Shown here in pieces: positions 24,193 through 32,690 of a stretch of DNA of 64,000 nucleotides. Below the pieces are notes generated by a model, which was given only the letters and a program-made list of their open reading frames with translations, ran no database searches and had not been told where the DNA came from. The translations under genes were made by a program, and so were the position numbers. The stretch's first letter is position 1; every line of letters starts with the position of its first letter. This DNA is from Streptomyces sp. HB132 (GTDB taxonomy: Bacteria; Actinomycetota; Actinomycetes; Streptomycetales; Streptomycetaceae), in assembly GCF_016909575.1 (NCBI RefSeq), contig NZ_JAFBGA010000002.1, positions 682,001 through 746,000 on the forward strand. Reading direction: 5' to 3'.

Positions 24193-25922
24193 TCGCAGCC
24201 ATCAAACCGGCCGGGTCCAACACCCGTGGTCTGCTCGCCTACCTCTACGGTCCCGGCCGACACGACGAACACCTCGACCCGCACCTCATCGCCGCTTTCG
24301 CCATGCTCGGCATGCCCGACCCCGGCCGCGACGAACACGCCACCCTGACCGAACTCGGCCACCACCTCGACGAGCCTGTACGCCTGCGCAACAGCGAGTT
24401 CGGCAAGCCTGTCACCGACCATGTCTGGCACTGCCCCGTCCGTGCCGCACCCGAAGACCGCTACCTCTCCGACACCGAGTGGGGCGAGATCGCCCAGCGC
24501 ATCGTGCAGGCAGCCGGCATCGCCCCCGAAGGCGACGATCTGGCGTGCCGGTGGATCGCCGTACGCCATGCGGATGACCACGTCCACATCCTCGCGACCA
24601 CCGTTCGCGAAGACGGCCGTCGTCCCAAGCTCCACGACAGCGGCATCCGCGTTGGCGACGCCTGCCGGGAGATCGAGAAGGACTACGGGCTGCGCCGCCT
24701 GAAGAAGGGCGACCGCACCGGCACCCGACGCCCCACCCAGGCCGAGATGCACAAGTCCGAGCGCCTCGGCTGGGAGCAGACCAGCCGCGAGTGGCTCCAG
24801 GACCGTGTCCGCGCCGCTATCCCGCACGCCACCAGCACTGAGGAACTCCTCGCCTATCTCGAAGCCGACGACATCCTGGTCAAGCGCCGCCGCGGCCCCT
24901 CTGGAGATCTCCTGGGCTATGCCGTTGGCCGTCCCGGCGACCTGAACAAGGACGGCGAGCAGATCTACCACCCCGGCGGGAAGATCGCCCCCGACCTGTC
25001 CCTGCCCAAGCTGAAGGCCCGCCTGGAGACCAGCACCCCCGAGGAACACCCCACCGCCCGGCGCAACCGACCCGCCACCGCCTGGCACCAGGCCACCGAA
25101 GCCCTCAACACCCTCCACACAGAGATGACCGGCACGAGCGCCGATGATGGTGGGGACGCACGAGCGCAGGCGCACATCACTGCCCTGGGCGAACTCATCG
25201 AAGCCACCGCCCAGAAAGCCCCCGCAGATATCCGTGCGCAACTACATGCGGCCAGCCGGACCTTCGCCCGTGCCCAGCGCTCTCAGATCCGTGCCGAAGA
25301 CCGCGCCGCCCACGCCCTGCGGTCTGCGGCCCGCGACATCGTCAACACTGACACCGGGCCCGACGGCAGCGCCCTCGCCGCCCTGACCGCCGCACTCCTC
25401 TGGGCCGCCATCCTCGCTGCACGCTGGCACGAGGCCAAGGAGCACGCCCACCAAGCCGACGCCGCCCGCCAAGCCGTCCAACACCTGCAGTCGGCAGCCG
25501 ACGACGCGCTCAGTCCGACACTCACCGAACTGGCAGTCCGCCCCTCCAAGGAGGAGATCCGTCGCATCCTGGCCAACGACGTACGCGCAGCCGTCCCCGA
25601 ACACGCCGAGCGGATCCTCTCCGACCCCGGCTGGCCCGCGCTCGCCACGGTCCTCGCCGAAGCCGAAGCCGGCGGCCACAAACCCCACCAACTCCTCAAA
25701 GAAGCTGCCGCCCGCCGTGAACTCGGCACCGCCCACAGGCCCGCCCGCGTCCTGATCACCCGCATCCAGCACACCAGCCGCAACCCCGCACCCAACCGCC
25801 GCGCCGAAGCAGCCCGCCTACGGAGCACCACCGCGTCAGCCTTCAGCGCCCCGTCTCCCAGCATCCAGCCGCCTATGACAACTACAGCACCCACCAGCCG
25901 GCCGGGTCGCCCACGCCGCTGA
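24189..25922 (+). CDS. MobA/VirD2-type relaxase
   Basis: 577 residues. The N-terminal relaxase domain contains LLAYLYGPGRHDEHLDPHL and the metal-binding histidine triad RHADDHVHILATTVREDG; the catalytic Tyr is likely in the N-terminal LAYLYG. The middle is helical and the C-terminal third is Ala-rich coiled coil with one hydrophobic run (LAALTAALLWAAILAA). It should nick oriT and carry the strand into a helper transfer system. Coupling to the MobC-like gene supports this. Confidence 0.88.
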   Translation: MIAAIKPAGSNTRGLLAYLYGPGRHDEHLDPHLIAAFAMLGMPDPGRDEHATLTELGHHLDEPVRLRNSEFGKPVTDHVWHCPVRAAPEDRYLSDTEWGEIAQRIVQAAGIAPEGDDLACRWIAVRHADDHVHILATTVREDGRRPKLHDSGIRVGDACREIEKDYGLRRLKKGDRTGTRRPTQAEMHKSERLGWEQTSREWLQDRVRAAIPHATSTEELLAYLEADDILVKRRRGPSGDLLGYAVGRPGDLNKDGEQIYHPGGKIAPDLSLPKLKARLETSTPEEHPTARRNRPATAWHQATEALNTLHTEMTGTSADDGGDARAQAHITALGELIEATAQKAPADIRAQLHAASRTFARAQRSQIRAEDRAAHALRSAARDIVNTDTGPDGSALAALTAALLWAAILAARWHEAKEHAHQADAARQAVQHLQSAADDALSPTLTELAVRPSKEEIRRILANDVRAAVPEHAERILSDPGWPALATVLAEAEAGGHKPHQLLKEAAARRELGTAHRPARVLITRIQHTSRNPAPNRRAEAARLRSTTASAFSAPSPSIQPPMTTTAPTSRPGRPRR

Positions 25923-25974
25923 GCCGGCAACGAGAGTCCGATGCCCAGAGGCCCCGCCAGCAGACGCCAACGCC

Positions 25975-26532
25975 TCAGCTGGCGACCTTCTCCAGGCGCT
26001 CATTGGCGTGGAGTTTCCAGGCGATTCCGTCATCATCCTTGAACTGCAGCACTGCTCGGGAGCTCCCCAGTTCCGTGTCTCTGAACAACGGTGAAGAGAA
26101 CTCGGCGCTCTTGGACCGAGCCAAAATCCGCAGAGGCTGCCCTCCAGCCCGGCCGGGACTCTCAACCCACGTGGCCGGCTGCTCGCCGAAGGTGACGGAG
26201 AGGTCATACAGGGGGGCATCGCTGCCATTGACCACGGTGACGGACCACTGGTTCGCGTTCTCAAGCTGACCAGTCTCATCGTTCAACTCGGCCCCATGGG
26301 CTTGTTCCGAGAGGCGTACCTGACGGGCTTGGGACGAACGCCGGTCGGCAAGGTCTGCGGTGAGAGACTGCCGTTCCAATGCGAGATTCGCGGACTGCTG
26401 GGCGATGAACTCTCGCTGTTCGGCGATCTGGCTCTGCTGACTCTTCAACGTGCTTCGTGTGTAGAACGCCGCGACGGCTGCAAACCCGCCCGCTATCCAG
26501 GTCGGGGCGTCGCCCCAGTCAATCCCAGTCAT
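25975..26532 (-). CDS. Small membrane-anchored protein of unknown function
   Basis: 185 residues. A short N-terminal membrane segment (WIAGGFAAVAAFYT) leads into a coiled coil (STLKSQQSQIAEQREFIAQQ) and a beta-rich C-terminal half (WSVTVVNGSDAPLYDLSVTF). Similar short proteins are common in actinobacterial genomes, without assigned function. It faces the relaxase gene convergently. Confidence 0.6.
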   Translation of the reverse strand: MTGIDWGDAPTWIAGGFAAVAAFYTRSTLKSQQSQIAEQREFIAQQSANLALERQSLTADLADRRSSQARQVRLSEQAHGAELNDETGQLENANQWSVTVVNGSDAPLYDLSVTFGEQPATWVESPGRAGGQPLRILARSKSAEFSSPLFRDTELGSSRAVLQFKDDDGIAWKLHANERLEKVAS

Positions 26533-26574
26533 ACGGCGCAGCGTAGACCGCGGCAGCGGGCGGTGGGTGGAACC

Positions 26575-27237
26575 CTACCCACGGGCGCGAACGAGGAGCG
26601 TGCCGACCTTCCTCGGCCCGGGTGGCGCGGGCAGGACCCGAGCGGTCGCAGCAGTGAAACCGTGCTCGGTGAGGAGCTCCACCCACCGGTCGGGTTCGTA
26701 GTCCCAGCGCTTCACGACGAGCGGGTCCTGGTCCTCGGAGCGGTTGATGTACGACGCCTGGCACCCGTAGCAGCCCTCGATCGGGGGCCGCTGCGAGAAG
26801 GCGAGGACACCACCGGGGCGCAGACGACGGCGGATCGCGGGCAGTAGGACCGCGGGGTCGGTGAACCAGATGGCGCCGAACACGGAGAACACGGAGTCGA
26901 AGCTGGCTCCGGTCTCATCGAGGAAGCGGGTCGCCTCGGTGCGGTGCAGCGTCATCTGCATGTCGGACCAGCGGGCGCCGGCCGCCTTGATCTGGGCGAG
27001 CGAGACGTCGACCCCTACCGCGTGGGCGCCGAGGGTCGTGAGGTGGGCGAGGTTGCCGCCCTTGCCGCAGCCCAGTTCGAGGACGGCCGAGCCGGGGCGG
27101 ACGCCGAGGACCTCGGCGCCGGGGCCATGGTCGGGGTACTGCGTCCAGTTGAACCAGGTCGTCTCGCCCGCCGCGTTCACCGGGCGCCGCTCCGGCTTCT
27201 GCTGCGAGTACGTGTCCCACGCCTTGGTTTCGGTCAC
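26575..27237 (-). CDS. Class I SAM-dependent methyltransferase
   Basis: About 220 residues with motif I VLELGCGKGGNLAHL, motif II VGVDVSLAQIKAA, FDSVFSVFGAIWF and LRPGGVLAFSQRPP. Substrate unknown. GTG at 27237 has CGGAG upstream and is preferred; ATG at 27252 would add five residues. It is last in a minus-strand operon after the glycine-rich-domain-like gene, so it may act on that protein or its product. Confidence 0.8.
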   Translation of the reverse strand: MTETKAWDTYSQQKPERRPVNAAGETTWFNWTQYPDHGPGAEVLGVRPGSAVLELGCGKGGNLAHLTTLGAHAVGVDVSLAQIKAAGARWSDMQMTLHRTEATRFLDETGASFDSVFSVFGAIWFTDPAVLLPAIRRRLRPGGVLAFSQRPPIEGCYGCQASYINRSEDQDPLVVKRWDYEPDRWVELLTEHGFTAATARVLPAPPGPRKVGTLLVRARG

Positions 27238-27301
27238 TGCGGCTCCGTTCATGGGGCCGGCCGCCCGGTTGTGCACCGGGCGGCCGGCTATAGGGGTGGT
27301 A

Positions 27302-27787
27302 CTACGCAGACTTCTTGCCGCCGTTCGGGCTGTCGGTGCAACCCGCGTGGCACTGGGAGCACTCGCCCATCATGGCGGCATCGGGCCACAAATCGTGGTC
27401 GATCCGGAACCCTGCGGCCGCCATGGCGTCGAGGGTGCGCTGCCGGGTCGCTGCGGACCCGCCTTCGACGCTCTCGCCTTCCCGCGTGGGGACGTGGTGG
27501 ATGAACCGTCCGGCGATGCGGTCGCAGAACGCGGAGTAGTCGACGGTGTGGAGGATCCACGTGTGCCAGCCGACGTCCACGGCTTTGCTCGGCGACAGCG
27601 CGGCGTCGGGCAGGGCCGCACTCGCGGCGAGGAAGGCTGCGGCCTGGCCGACGATGCGGCGGGCGGTGGGCAGGTCGGTGCCGGGCTGATCCTTGGTGAT
27701 GCGGGCGGCGAGCCGCTCCAACATCTCGGGATCGACGAGGGTCGCCGGGTCGGTGGTGCCCACGGGACGCTCCAACGCGATGGTCAT
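27302..27787 (-). CDS. Glycine-rich-domain-like (GRDP-type) protein with Cys-rich tail
   Basis: 161 residues. The core SKAVDVGWHTWILHTVDYSAFCDRIAGRFIHHVP resembles the PF07173 family (VDxxWHxxIL...HHxP). The C-terminus HDLWPDAAMMGECSQCHAGC is followed by about a dozen small polar residues, giving a C-x2-C-x3-C cluster near the end. That tail could bind metal or be modified. ATG at 27787 has a perfect AGGAGGAAGCAC ribosome site and overlaps the upstream stop by ATGA. Confidence 0.7.
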   Translation of the reverse strand: MTIALERPVGTTDPATLVDPEMLERLAARITKDQPGTDLPTARRIVGQAAAFLAASAALPDAALSPSKAVDVGWHTWILHTVDYSAFCDRIAGRFIHHVPTREGESVEGGSAATRQRTLDAMAAAGFRIDHDLWPDAAMMGECSQCHAGCTDSPNGGKKSA

Positions 27788-28056
27788 GTGCTTCCTCCTG
27801 TGGTGGACGTGCCCCTGTGCCGGGGCGGTCCCGCCTGGCCGGTAGGCCGGGCGGAAGTGTGCGGGGTTTCTCCGGCGTCGCACTCGGGGCAGGCCCAGAC
27901 CTCGGTGTCGAGGACGTGGGCGCCGTCGCGGCATCGGATGGTGCCGGCGCTTACGGCTCCGGTCGTGAGCAGCCGCTTGCACCAGACGCAGGCCCGGCCG
28001 GCGGACTGGCCCCACGTGAGGGTTTCGAGTGAGGGAAGTTCCCGGGTGGCGGTCAC
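27784..28056 (-). CDS. Small zinc-ribbon protein
   Basis: 90 residues with CVWCKRLL and, 30 residues later, WACPECDAGE, a likely zinc ribbon. The GTG start overlaps the upstream gene's stop (GTGA) with AAGGGACGG before it; ATG at 28080 is an alternative. Its own stop overlaps the GRDP-type start. Function unknown. Confidence 0.65.
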   Translation of the reverse strand: MTATRELPSLETLTWGQSAGRACVWCKRLLTTGAVSAGTIRCRDGAHVLDTEVWACPECDAGETPHTSARPTGQAGPPRHRGTSTTGGST

Positions 28057-28202
28057 GGCCGTCCCTTGCACCGTGGGCACTCGCAGGCCGGGAACCTGTC
28101 GGTGGTCTCGGGTCGTTCGAGGGGGACCACCTCAGCTTCCGGTTGCAGCACCCGGATCCCGCCGTCGCGGTTCACCTCGTACACCTTCATCGTCATCGCC
28201 AT
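28053..28202 (-). CDS. Very small Cys-containing protein, first gene of operon
   Basis: 49 residues, MAMTMKVYEVNRDGGI to a C-terminal CECPRCKG, a possible half zinc knuckle. CGGAGAG seven bases before the ATG sets the start; ATG at 28241 would lengthen it. The first three genes of this operon overlap by four bases at each junction, and the methyltransferase follows after about 65 bp. Confidence 0.6.
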   Translation of the reverse strand: MAMTMKVYEVNRDGGIRVLQPEAEVVPLERPETTDRFPACECPRCKGRP

Positions 28203-28256
28203 GGGTCTCTCCGCGTCGCTTGCGGTTTCCGTCGCCACCAAAGCGTCGTCCTGGCG

Positions 28257-28298
28257 CGGTAACTGCGGGATGACCGGCGGGGGTTACCGAAGCGGTAA
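28257..28298. promoter_or_regulatory. Candidate operator: TTACCG-AAG-CGGTAA plus extra half-site
   Basis: A perfect dyad at 28284-28298 with a third CGGTAA at 28257-28262 lies in the 160-bp gap between the small-protein operon and the XRE-TPR regulator. It probably binds the regulator itself. Confidence 0.5.
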
Positions 28299-28361
28299 TA
28301 CACTCGTTGGCGCTCCAGTAAGGCGCCTGCGCCTGCATAGGATCGCAACGGAAGTCAGCCC

Positions 28362-29819
28362 ATGGATGCCACCACCCCCGGCCTGCTCGCCCCCGACGTG
28401 CTCGACAGAGCAGACGTCCGGGCAGCGCTCATCGAGCACGACTTCGCCGCTGTCTTCACCCTGATCAAGAAGTGGGGCGGCCTCTCCCAGAACCGCATCG
28501 CGTCCGCCTGCCAGCTCACCCCCGGCAAGGTTTCCACGATCATCAGCGGGGCCCAGCGCGTCACCTCGTTCGACGTCGTCTGCCGGATCGCCGACGGCCT
28601 TCGCATCCCGGGCAGCCTGCTCGGGCTCGCGCCACGCCCCTGGGAGGGCGAACACACGACAGCACAGCAGGACCAGCCAGAAACGTCAGGTGCCCGGCCA
28701 GACACAGACGAGATCCCGTGGCGGCCCGACGCCACCGTGAACCTGGCTGCCCACCTCACCAGGAGTGATCTCGTGATGGACCGACGCGCCCTCACTCGCG
28801 CCCTCGCCGGTGCCGCGGTAACCGGCGCTGCCCTCCTCGACAGCCTCGAAGGCTGGCTCGTACCGGCCGCCACCGTCCAAGGGGAACGCCGCCCAGGCCG
28901 GCTCGGGATGCGGGAAGTCGAAGAACTGGAGACCACCGCGCGGGCCTTCCGCCAGTGGGACCACCAGTACGGCGGCGGCCTGCGGAGGAAGGCGGTCATC
29001 GGCCAGCTCGCCGAGGTATCCGGCGCCCTTGACGACCACCAGGCCCCAGCAGTCACAGACCGCCTGTACCGCGTGATGGCGCAACTGGCCGGCACCGCCG
29101 CCACCATGGCGTGGGACTCCGGCCTGCACAGGCGGGCGCAGGACTACTACCGTCTCGCCCTTCGTGCCGCCCACGCCGGAGGAGACGTTGCCTTCGGGGC
29201 CAACGTGCTGGCCGGCATGGCCCGACAGATGCTCTACCGCGACCGGGCCGACGACGCACTCCAGCTGATCCACCTCGCCCAGGAGGGTGCCCGCGACGCG
29301 ATCGGCCCCCGGGTCCGCGCCATGCTCCACACTCGCGAGGCGTGGGCATACGCCGCGCAGGGCCGCACCGCCGGATTCCACCGGGCCACCGCCAAGGCCG
29401 CCGAGGTCCTATCCAACGCCGGCGCGGATGGCGACGAGCCGTACTGGATCGCCTACTTTGACGAGGCGGAACTTGCGGGCGTCACCGGGGGACGGCTCCT
29501 TGACCTCTCCCGCACTGACCCGCGCCGCCACGCCGCTCAGGCCGCGGGCCAAATCCGGGCCGCCCTGGCATCCCGGGGTCCCGAAGCCGGGCGCTCCCAC
29601 GCGCTCGACCGCATCGGTCTGGCGGAGTGCCAGTTCCTTGTCGGTGACGTCCAAGGCGCGGCCGCTGAAACTGTCCTGGCGGTGCAGGCCGCGCGAGGTA
29701 CGCAGTCGGGGCGTGTCCGTGCACAGCTCGGGCAGCTGTATCCCTACACCGTGGGACACAGCACTTCGCGTCCGGTGCGTGAGGCACGGGATAGTATCCG
29801 CGACCTGCTGTCGAGCTGA
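28362..29819 (+). CDS. XRE-family regulator with TPR-like C-terminal domain
   Basis: 485 residues. An HTH at about 35-85 (WGGLSQNRIASACQLTPGKVSTIISG) is followed by a linker and TPR-like helical repeats (RAQDYYRLALRAAHAGGDVAFGANVLAGMARQ). It is similar in layout to the chromosomal regulator at 51-52.7 kb. Streptomyces have many such regulators, some controlling development or antibiotics. It probably controls the divergent operon and the SLOG-like gene 11 bp downstream. Confidence 0.8.
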   Translation: MDATTPGLLAPDVLDRADVRAALIEHDFAAVFTLIKKWGGLSQNRIASACQLTPGKVSTIISGAQRVTSFDVVCRIADGLRIPGSLLGLAPRPWEGEHTTAQQDQPETSGARPDTDEIPWRPDATVNLAAHLTRSDLVMDRRALTRALAGAAVTGAALLDSLEGWLVPAATVQGERRPGRLGMREVEELETTARAFRQWDHQYGGGLRRKAVIGQLAEVSGALDDHQAPAVTDRLYRVMAQLAGTAATMAWDSGLHRRAQDYYRLALRAAHAGGDVAFGANVLAGMARQMLYRDRADDALQLIHLAQEGARDAIGPRVRAMLHTREAWAYAAQGRTAGFHRATAKAAEVLSNAGADGDEPYWIAYFDEAELAGVTGGRLLDLSRTDPRRHAAQAAGQIRAALASRGPEAGRSHALDRIGLAECQFLVGDVQGAAAETVLAVQAARGTQSGRVRAQLGQLYPYTVGHSTSRPVREARDSIRDLLSS

Positions 29820-29830
29820 GGAACGGGCGC

Positions 29831-30322
29831 ATGACAACACTTGCCGTGACCGGGCACATGGACCTGACCGACGAGACCGTGCCCCTGGTACGGGCCGCGC
29901 TGCGAGACCTGCTTGCCAAGTACAGCGACGACCTGACCGGGGTGTCGTGCATCGCCGCGGGGGCAGACAGCCTCTTCGCGGAAGAGGTGACCGCGATCGG
30001 AGGCCGCCTGATCGCCGTGATCCCCTCCGCGGACTACCGCGCCACGAAGGTGAAGCCAGCCCACGCCGCCGTCTTCGACCACTTGGTCGAGGCCGCCGAG
30101 GACGTCGTAACCCTGCCGCATACGAAGGCGAACCGGGCTGCCTACGAGGCGGCGAACGCCGAGCTGCTGCGCCGCGCGGATCGCCTCGTCGCGGTGTGGG
30201 ACGGCACACCTCCTTCAGGCAAGGGCGGCGGAACCGCCGACACCGTTGGCCAAGCCCGTCAGGCCGGGCTGGCGGTAGACGTGGTGTGGCCCGCCGGGGC
30301 CACGCGGCGCGTGTGTGAGTAA
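29831..30322 (+). CDS. SLOG-like nucleotide-binding protein
   Basis: 163 residues with a Rossmann-like layout: LAVTGHMDLT, SCIAAGADSLFAEEVTAIGG, LIAVIPSADYRATK, ADRLVAVWDGTPPSGKGGGTADTVGQARQAG. This resembles the SLOG (LOG/DprA-related) superfamily that binds or cleaves nucleotides. Only 11 bp separate it from the XRE-TPR gene, so they are one operon. Ligand unknown. Confidence 0.65.
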   Translation: MTTLAVTGHMDLTDETVPLVRAALRDLLAKYSDDLTGVSCIAAGADSLFAEEVTAIGGRLIAVIPSADYRATKVKPAHAAVFDHLVEAAEDVVTLPHTKANRAAYEAANAELLRRADRLVAVWDGTPPSGKGGGTADTVGQARQAGLAVDVVWPAGATRRVCE

Positions 30323-30442
30323 AGGGACAATCCGGACTTGTCAAAAGGGGCCACTGCTAGCCCTGGATCGTGGGAAGATCGGCCGCAGATGCCCGGCTCC
30401 GTCTAATCCTGAGATCACCAAGTGCTCGGCAGGAGAGCAACG

Positions 30443-30523
30443 ATGACCCGCACCCTGAAATGGTCCCTGCCCGGCTCTCGCGGCTGCGGCGGCGTCGCGG
30501 CAGCGAGGGGCTCGCATGCGTGA
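30443..30523 (+). CDS. 26-residue leader peptide ORF overlapping the kinase start
   Basis: It begins MTRTLKWSLPGSRGCGG and has a strong AGGAGAG ribosome site. Its TGA lies eight bases inside the kinase gene, so ribosomes finishing it would sit on the kinase start. Too short to judge by composition; regulation by coupling is the likeliest role if real. Confidence 0.4.
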   Translation: MTRTLKWSLPGSRGCGGVAAARGSHA

Positions 30524-31970
30524 CTTAGCGCCCGAGGACCCTGCAGCAATAGGACCGTACCGGCTTACTGGCAGCCTGGGCGAAGGCGGTATGGGGAAGG
30601 TCTACCTGGCCCAGTCGCGCGGGAGACGGCGTGTGGCGGTGAAGGTCGTACGTCCCGAGATCGCGGCAGACCCTGGCTTTCGCGAGCGGTTCCGCCGCGA
30701 AATAGAAGCCGCGCGAGCCGTCGGTGGATTCTGGACCGCGCCCATCGTTGACGCGGACCCCGACGCCGCCACCCCCTGGGTCGCTACCGACTACATCGCC
30801 GCGCCAAACCTCGCCGAACACGTAAACGAATACGGGCCGTACGGTGTGGACGAGCTAGTCTCGCTCACTGTCGGCCTAGCTGAGGCTCTGGAGACTATTC
30901 ACCGTGCCGGCCTGGTGCACCGTGACCTCAAACCGTCGAACATCCTGGCCACAGACGACGGGCCACGGGTGATCGACTTCGGAATCTCCAAGGCAGTGCA
31001 GGGTCTCACCACCCTTACCGACACCGGTCTCATCATCGGCAGCCCTGGTTTCATGTCCCCCGAACAAGCTTCGGGAGGCCGCGTCGGGCCATCTAGCGAC
31101 ATCTTCTCGCTGGGTACCGTGCTGGTCTTCGCGGCAACAGGCAAAGGCCCCTTCGACGCAGAGAGCATCCCCGCCATGCTGTACCGCGTGGTTCACGACA
31201 CCCCCAGCCTGAATGGGGTTCCAGAAGGGCTCCAGGAAGTGCTCGCCGCCTGCCTGGAAAAGTCGGCCGAGCGGCGTCCGACCCCGGGCAAGCTGCTCGA
31301 CCGTTTGAACGGCGCAAGCCTTCCGGCACCCACACGCCCAATGCAGCGACATGAAGCCACCACGGCAACGTCTCCCGCCCAGACCGCTGCGGAACCCACC
31401 CCAGCCGTGGACGCGCGCGTATCACATCCCACCTGGGGGTATTCCGATGGCGGAAAGATCCTTATTGGGTTAGGTCTACTAATCAGTATCGGAACCATTT
31501 TATATTATCTACTATCCGGAGATGACGGACTCTGGGAATCGCTCGTAGTGCCGGGTCTGGTTTTCTTTATCCCGGGCTCTGTCTTGTGCTTATGGGCTAC
31601 CCGGCATCCACGCGAAGTCGTAATCGAGGTCACTGGGCAAGGTCTGAATTATGTCCATCTACATTGGAATTGGCGGGGCCTTTGGGGAGACGTCCAGTCG
31701 GTGACCCTGGCCCCTTTCCGGCATCCCGGCATCGATAGGGTCTATTGGGAGGTCAAGGCTACTTGGGGTGACAACTGGAACCCAGTGGCGCAGGTGCCTA
31801 AGCCGTTCCGCGTTAAGGGTCATCCCCGCGCGGCGCGAATCCTCTTATTGTTCACCGGTGCCGCCACGACTCGTGCCGAGCTGACCCGGCTGGACGTTGC
31901 CCTCCGCCACCACGCAGCGGGGAAATACAACCCCGATCCCGCTCTGATCGCACTGCTGCGCTCCTCCTGA
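30516..31970 (+). CDS. Membrane Ser/Thr protein kinase, TTA-codon-rich
   Basis: 484 residues. The N-terminal Hanks kinase domain (about 13-270) has GSLGEGGMGKVYLA, the lysine in VAVKVV, HRDLKPSN, DFGIS and a SPEQ activation segment. A linker leads to two membrane helices (ILIGLGLLISIGTILYYLL, LVVPGLVFFIPGSVLCLW) and a C-terminal domain of about 115 residues with no clear family. Four TTA codons (31470, 31500, 31590, 31845) make it a candidate bldA target. Codons from about 31.44 to 31.6 kb are AT-rich, unlike the kinase domain. Confidence 0.85.
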   Translation: MRDLAPEDPAAIGPYRLTGSLGEGGMGKVYLAQSRGRRRVAVKVVRPEIAADPGFRERFRREIEAARAVGGFWTAPIVDADPDAATPWVATDYIAAPNLAEHVNEYGPYGVDELVSLTVGLAEALETIHRAGLVHRDLKPSNILATDDGPRVIDFGISKAVQGLTTLTDTGLIIGSPGFMSPEQASGGRVGPSSDIFSLGTVLVFAATGKGPFDAESIPAMLYRVVHDTPSLNGVPEGLQEVLAACLEKSAERRPTPGKLLDRLNGASLPAPTRPMQRHEATTATSPAQTAAEPTPAVDARVSHPTWGYSDGGKILIGLGLLISIGTILYYLLSGDDGLWESLVVPGLVFFIPGSVLCLWATRHPREVVIEVTGQGLNYVHLHWNWRGLWGDVQSVTLAPFRHPGIDRVYWEVKATWGDNWNPVAQVPKPFRVKGHPRAARILLLFTGAATTRAELTRLDVALRHHAAGKYNPDPALIALLRSS

Positions 31971-32013
31971 TGCCCTGTTACGGGGTGGTCGGGCAGCTTT
32001 CCGGTGCGGCAAG

Positions 32014-32283
32014 AACACTGGCTTCGGCCGCTCCCCTTCCCGCCATCTCGACGTCAGTGCCACCTGGCTTGAGCCCAGCCTCACGGCGATCGATCTCCTC
32101 GCCTGGGCCCGCGTCCTCCTGCTGAATGGCGAAGTCGCCGTCGTTGAACCCAAGAAACTTCGCTACCCGCTGCTGCCCGCCTTACCTCGATGGACGCCGC
32201 CCCCGCCTGCGGAGCTCTGTGACCTGGCCCTGGAGACTCGAACCGGCCATGGCTTTCCGCTGCCTTGCCGAAGTACCCAGAGA
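32014..32283 (+). pseudogene. IS1380-type transposase C-terminal remnant
   Basis: Reads SRHLDVSATWLEPSLTAIDLLAWARVLLLNGEVAVVEPKKLRYPLL, then after a frameshift TWPWRLEPAMAFRCLAEVPR. This matches the end of IS1380-family DDE transposases as I remember them. No start, no intact catalytic core and no clear terminal inverted repeats. Confidence 0.6.
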
Positions 32284-32557
32284 GGCCGACCATTGAGCCG
32301 GGACTCCACCATGCCCAGATAACAGAATCGCCCCGACCACCGAACAGCTGGTGATCAAGGCAGCCGCCTCAGCCCACCGAAACGGCGAGGATACGGGGTC
32401 CATGGTCATCGAGGGAGTGCTGACGCCTGGCACTGGGCGTAAGCGGCAGGACCCGTGGTTGCAGTCGTGGTTGCTTCACTGGAGGAGCAGCACCGTTCAA
32501 GAACCCCTCCCGCCCCTGCTGAGCGGCAGGTCAGGACGTGCCTTCCTTGAGCTCCGA
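32284..32557. other. Non-coding stretch inside the right end of the element
   Basis: No gene with plausible start, codon pattern or family resemblance is seen. It joins the transposase remnant to the arm-type repeat. Confidence 0.4.
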
Positions 32558-32583
32558 TGCGTGAGCGATGCGTGAGCGGACGG
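32558..32583 (+). repeat. Right arm-type direct repeat (26 bp)
   Basis: Identical to and in the same orientation as the repeat at 12066-12091. It starts 133 bp and ends 108 bp before attR. A small hairpin CCGGCAG-TATC-CTGCCGG lies between it and the core. Confidence 0.65.
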
Positions 32584-32690
32584 GCTGGCACGACGGGGTC
32601 AGATCTGTACCGGACATCAACCGCGGGTCTCTGACCAGGAATTTCTAGATCAGTGGCGTGTCCGATGGACGCTCCGGCAGTATCCTGCCG

